DNA from: Acidimicrobiales bacterium
GTDB taxonomy: Bacteria; Actinomycetota; Acidimicrobiia; Acidimicrobiales; JAKAVM01
Direction: 5' to 3'
Assembly (NCBI GenBank): GCA_027451785.1
Contig: DAIDIS010000266.1
Coordinates: 1-6,381, forward strand
Length of the DNA: 6,381 nucleotides
Position numbers and translations under genes: made by a program
The notes under the pieces: model-generated
What the model was told of the DNA's origin: nothing
The model's input: the letters and a program-made list of their open reading frames with translations, nothing else
Databases searched by the model: none
Part shown: piece after piece, positions 5,425 to 6,381 of the stretch
Layout: the number at the start of each line of letters is the position of its first letter
How positions within the stretch are numbered: position 1 is the first letter of the stretch

Positions 5425-5919
5425 TTAACCCCCGTAGTGCATTCGGGTGTCTTCCATCCGTAGGACTTCAGCTTCCTCGGACTCGGCAAGAAATCGTACT
5501 TCCCTCACTTCACCTGCGAAGAAGGTATGACTTTCGTATTCCAGCGTCCCTGACACCTCGCAGTCGAAGTATGCCAATGAACTCGCCAATACGGGCAGCC
5601 CCGCTTCCGTCTCTACAACGGCATAGCCACTTAGAGAATTCGACTCTGGATCGAACTCACAAGGCTTTACAAAGGACCGGACAAGGGCACGATCGGCCCT
5701 CGACAGGATACAGACTGAGAACTTGGAACTTCGTTGGATAAGGCCGTGAGTAACGGCATCCCTTTCGATCCCGACACCGATCGTCTTTGGCTCAGAGGCG
5801 ACCTGGGTCACCCAGTTGGCGGTCATTAGGTTGCGTTCGGCACCGTCCCTCGATCCGATCAGGTAGATCCCGCTGGGCATTTTCCAGAAAACCCTCCGCC
5901 GCAAGCGGTCGTCGATCAC
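5425..5919 (-). CDS. Flavin-reductase-like FMN-binding split-barrel protein
   Basis: The 164-residue protein fits the DIM6/NTAB flavin reductase domain family, whose members bind FMN and often reduce free flavin with NAD(P)H. Recognisable parts are MPSGIYLIGSRDG (14-26), the flavin-phosphate region NLMTANWVTQVASEP (30-44), THGLIQRSSKFSV (57-69) and LAYFDCEV (115-122). HTFFAGEV (131-138) and the ending MEDTRMHYGG complete the pattern. The length is normal for the family. Translation starts at a GTG (5919-5917) that overlaps the tyrS stop as GTGA. A GGTGA lies seven bases upstream, inside tyrS, which indicates translational coupling to the synthetase. The physiological electron acceptor cannot be read from the sequence. 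It might serve a flavin-dependent oxygenase or simply act as a flavoredoxin. Confidence 0.92.
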   Translation of the reverse strand: MIDDRLRRRVFWKMPSGIYLIGSRDGAERNLMTANWVTQVASEPKTIGVGIERDAVTHGLIQRSSKFSVCILSRADRALVRSFVKPCEFDPESNSLSGYAVVETEAGLPVLASSLAYFDCEVSGTLEYESHTFFAGEVREVRFLAESEEAEVLRMEDTRMHYGG

Positions 5920-6381
5920 TTGAAGCTCACCAGGAAGTTGCTCCTCTTTCCCTTCCTCAGCACCAGGTACTTGCCGGAGATCAAGTCCTGCCTTGAAATC
6001 TTCTCCTCGGGATTGGTGACCCGTCGGTCGTTTACGTATGCCCCGCCCTGCTCGACAGTGCGCCTTGCCGCTCCCTTGGACTTCTCCAATCCTGTCTCGG
6101 TAAAAAGTTCAACGAGAAGGATCCCTTCATCGATCCGCGAGTACGAAAGCGATGAACTCGGCGCGTCGGCAAATGCTTCCAGCAATTGCGTTTCCCCCAA
6201 TTCCGCCAAGCCTCCACTGAAGAGCGCCGACGAGGTAGATATTGCGTCCGATGCAGCCTTTTCTCCGTGAACCAAAGTGACAACTTCTAACGCTAGGGCC
6301 TTCTGCGCTTCACGGGCCTCTGGCTTGGTTTCCGTCAATTCCTCCAGTTCGGTGATTCTCGGCCGATCCATGAAAGTGAAC
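5916..6381 (-). CDS. tyrS: Tyrosyl-tRNA synthetase, C-terminal part, runs off right edge
   Basis: TyrRS attaches tyrosine to tRNA-Tyr in the cytosol. The visible 154 residues are the C-terminal part. They open with FTFMDRPRITELEEL, the usual FTF segment that follows the catalytic domain. REAQKALALEVVTLVHGEKAA, typical of the linker after the KMSKS loop domain, comes next. The last ~65 residues are an S4 RNA-binding domain, with LLVELFTETGLEKSKGAARR, then GGAYVNDRRV and a final YLVLRKGKRSNFLV strand. The frame is open to the window edge, so the internal ATG at 6371 is not the start. The HIGH and KMSKS motifs lie outside. The stop codon overlaps the start of the flavin-reductase gene. The S4 domain makes this the bacterial TyrRS class rather than an archaeal or eukaryotic type. 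Confidence 0.96.
   Translation of the reverse strand, partial: FTFMDRPRITELEELTETKPEAREAQKALALEVVTLVHGEKAASDAISTSSALFSGGLAELGETQLLEAFADAPSSSLSYSRIDEGILLVELFTETGLEKSKGAARRTVEQGGAYVNDRRVTNPEEKISRQDLISGKYLVLRKGKRSNFLVSFK

Noticed and set aside
5920..6270. Plus-strand 116-codon open frame opposite tyrS
   Set aside because: It is antisense to the clearly recognisable S4 domain of TyrRS and its product resembles no protein family.

Overview
The window looks like a chromosomal stretch from an actinobacterium, possibly an Acidimicrobiia-like lineage. Base composition is moderate, in the mid-50s %GC by eye. The assignment rests on the style of several proteins: an A-type/NifU two-domain Nfu, a cysteine-cluster protein of the type common in actinobacteria, a polytopic membrane protein with a WGHPED motif, and a flavin reductase ending in HYGG. 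No rRNA, tRNA, CRISPR array, insertion sequence or phage gene was seen. The taxonomic call is inference from protein style only.

Left part (1-2051). The 5' two thirds of a prepilin peptidase gene runs off the left edge on the minus strand. Upstream of it on the same strand is an nfu-type Fe-S scaffold gene (501-1199). A short intergenic region (1200-1292) separates this from a plus-strand gene for a YkgJ-like Cys-cluster protein that starts with TTG (1293-2051).

Centre (2066-4800). A large minus-strand gene encodes a polytopic membrane protein that is plausibly a GT-C-type glycosyltransferase. It is divergent from two tandem plus-strand type IV pilin genes (3522-4091 and 4249-4800). The pilins are paralogues with the same cleavage site, the same four cysteines and the same C-terminal motif. 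Between them lies a strong 11-bp-stem hairpin (4117-4163), which probably sets the expression ratio of the two pilins. The prepilin peptidase at the left edge is the expected enzyme for cleaving both pilins, and the membrane protein could glycosylate them. Together this is the most coherent functional theme in the window.

Right part (4801-6381). A small minus-strand ORF encodes a 62-residue protein with a Cys-Cys-His-Cys cluster. It is divergent from a 74-residue protein of unknown function. Then come two coupled minus-strand genes: the C-terminal part of tyrosyl-tRNA synthetase, which runs off the right edge, and a flavin-reductase-like FMN-binding protein whose GTG start overlaps the tyrS stop.

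Gene-free stretches are all short, the longest about 160 bases, and are described where they hold something. I see no clear evidence of a wholly new system. The best leads are the two-pilin cassette with its hairpin, its neighbouring putative glycosyltransferase, and the small zinc-knuckle protein.
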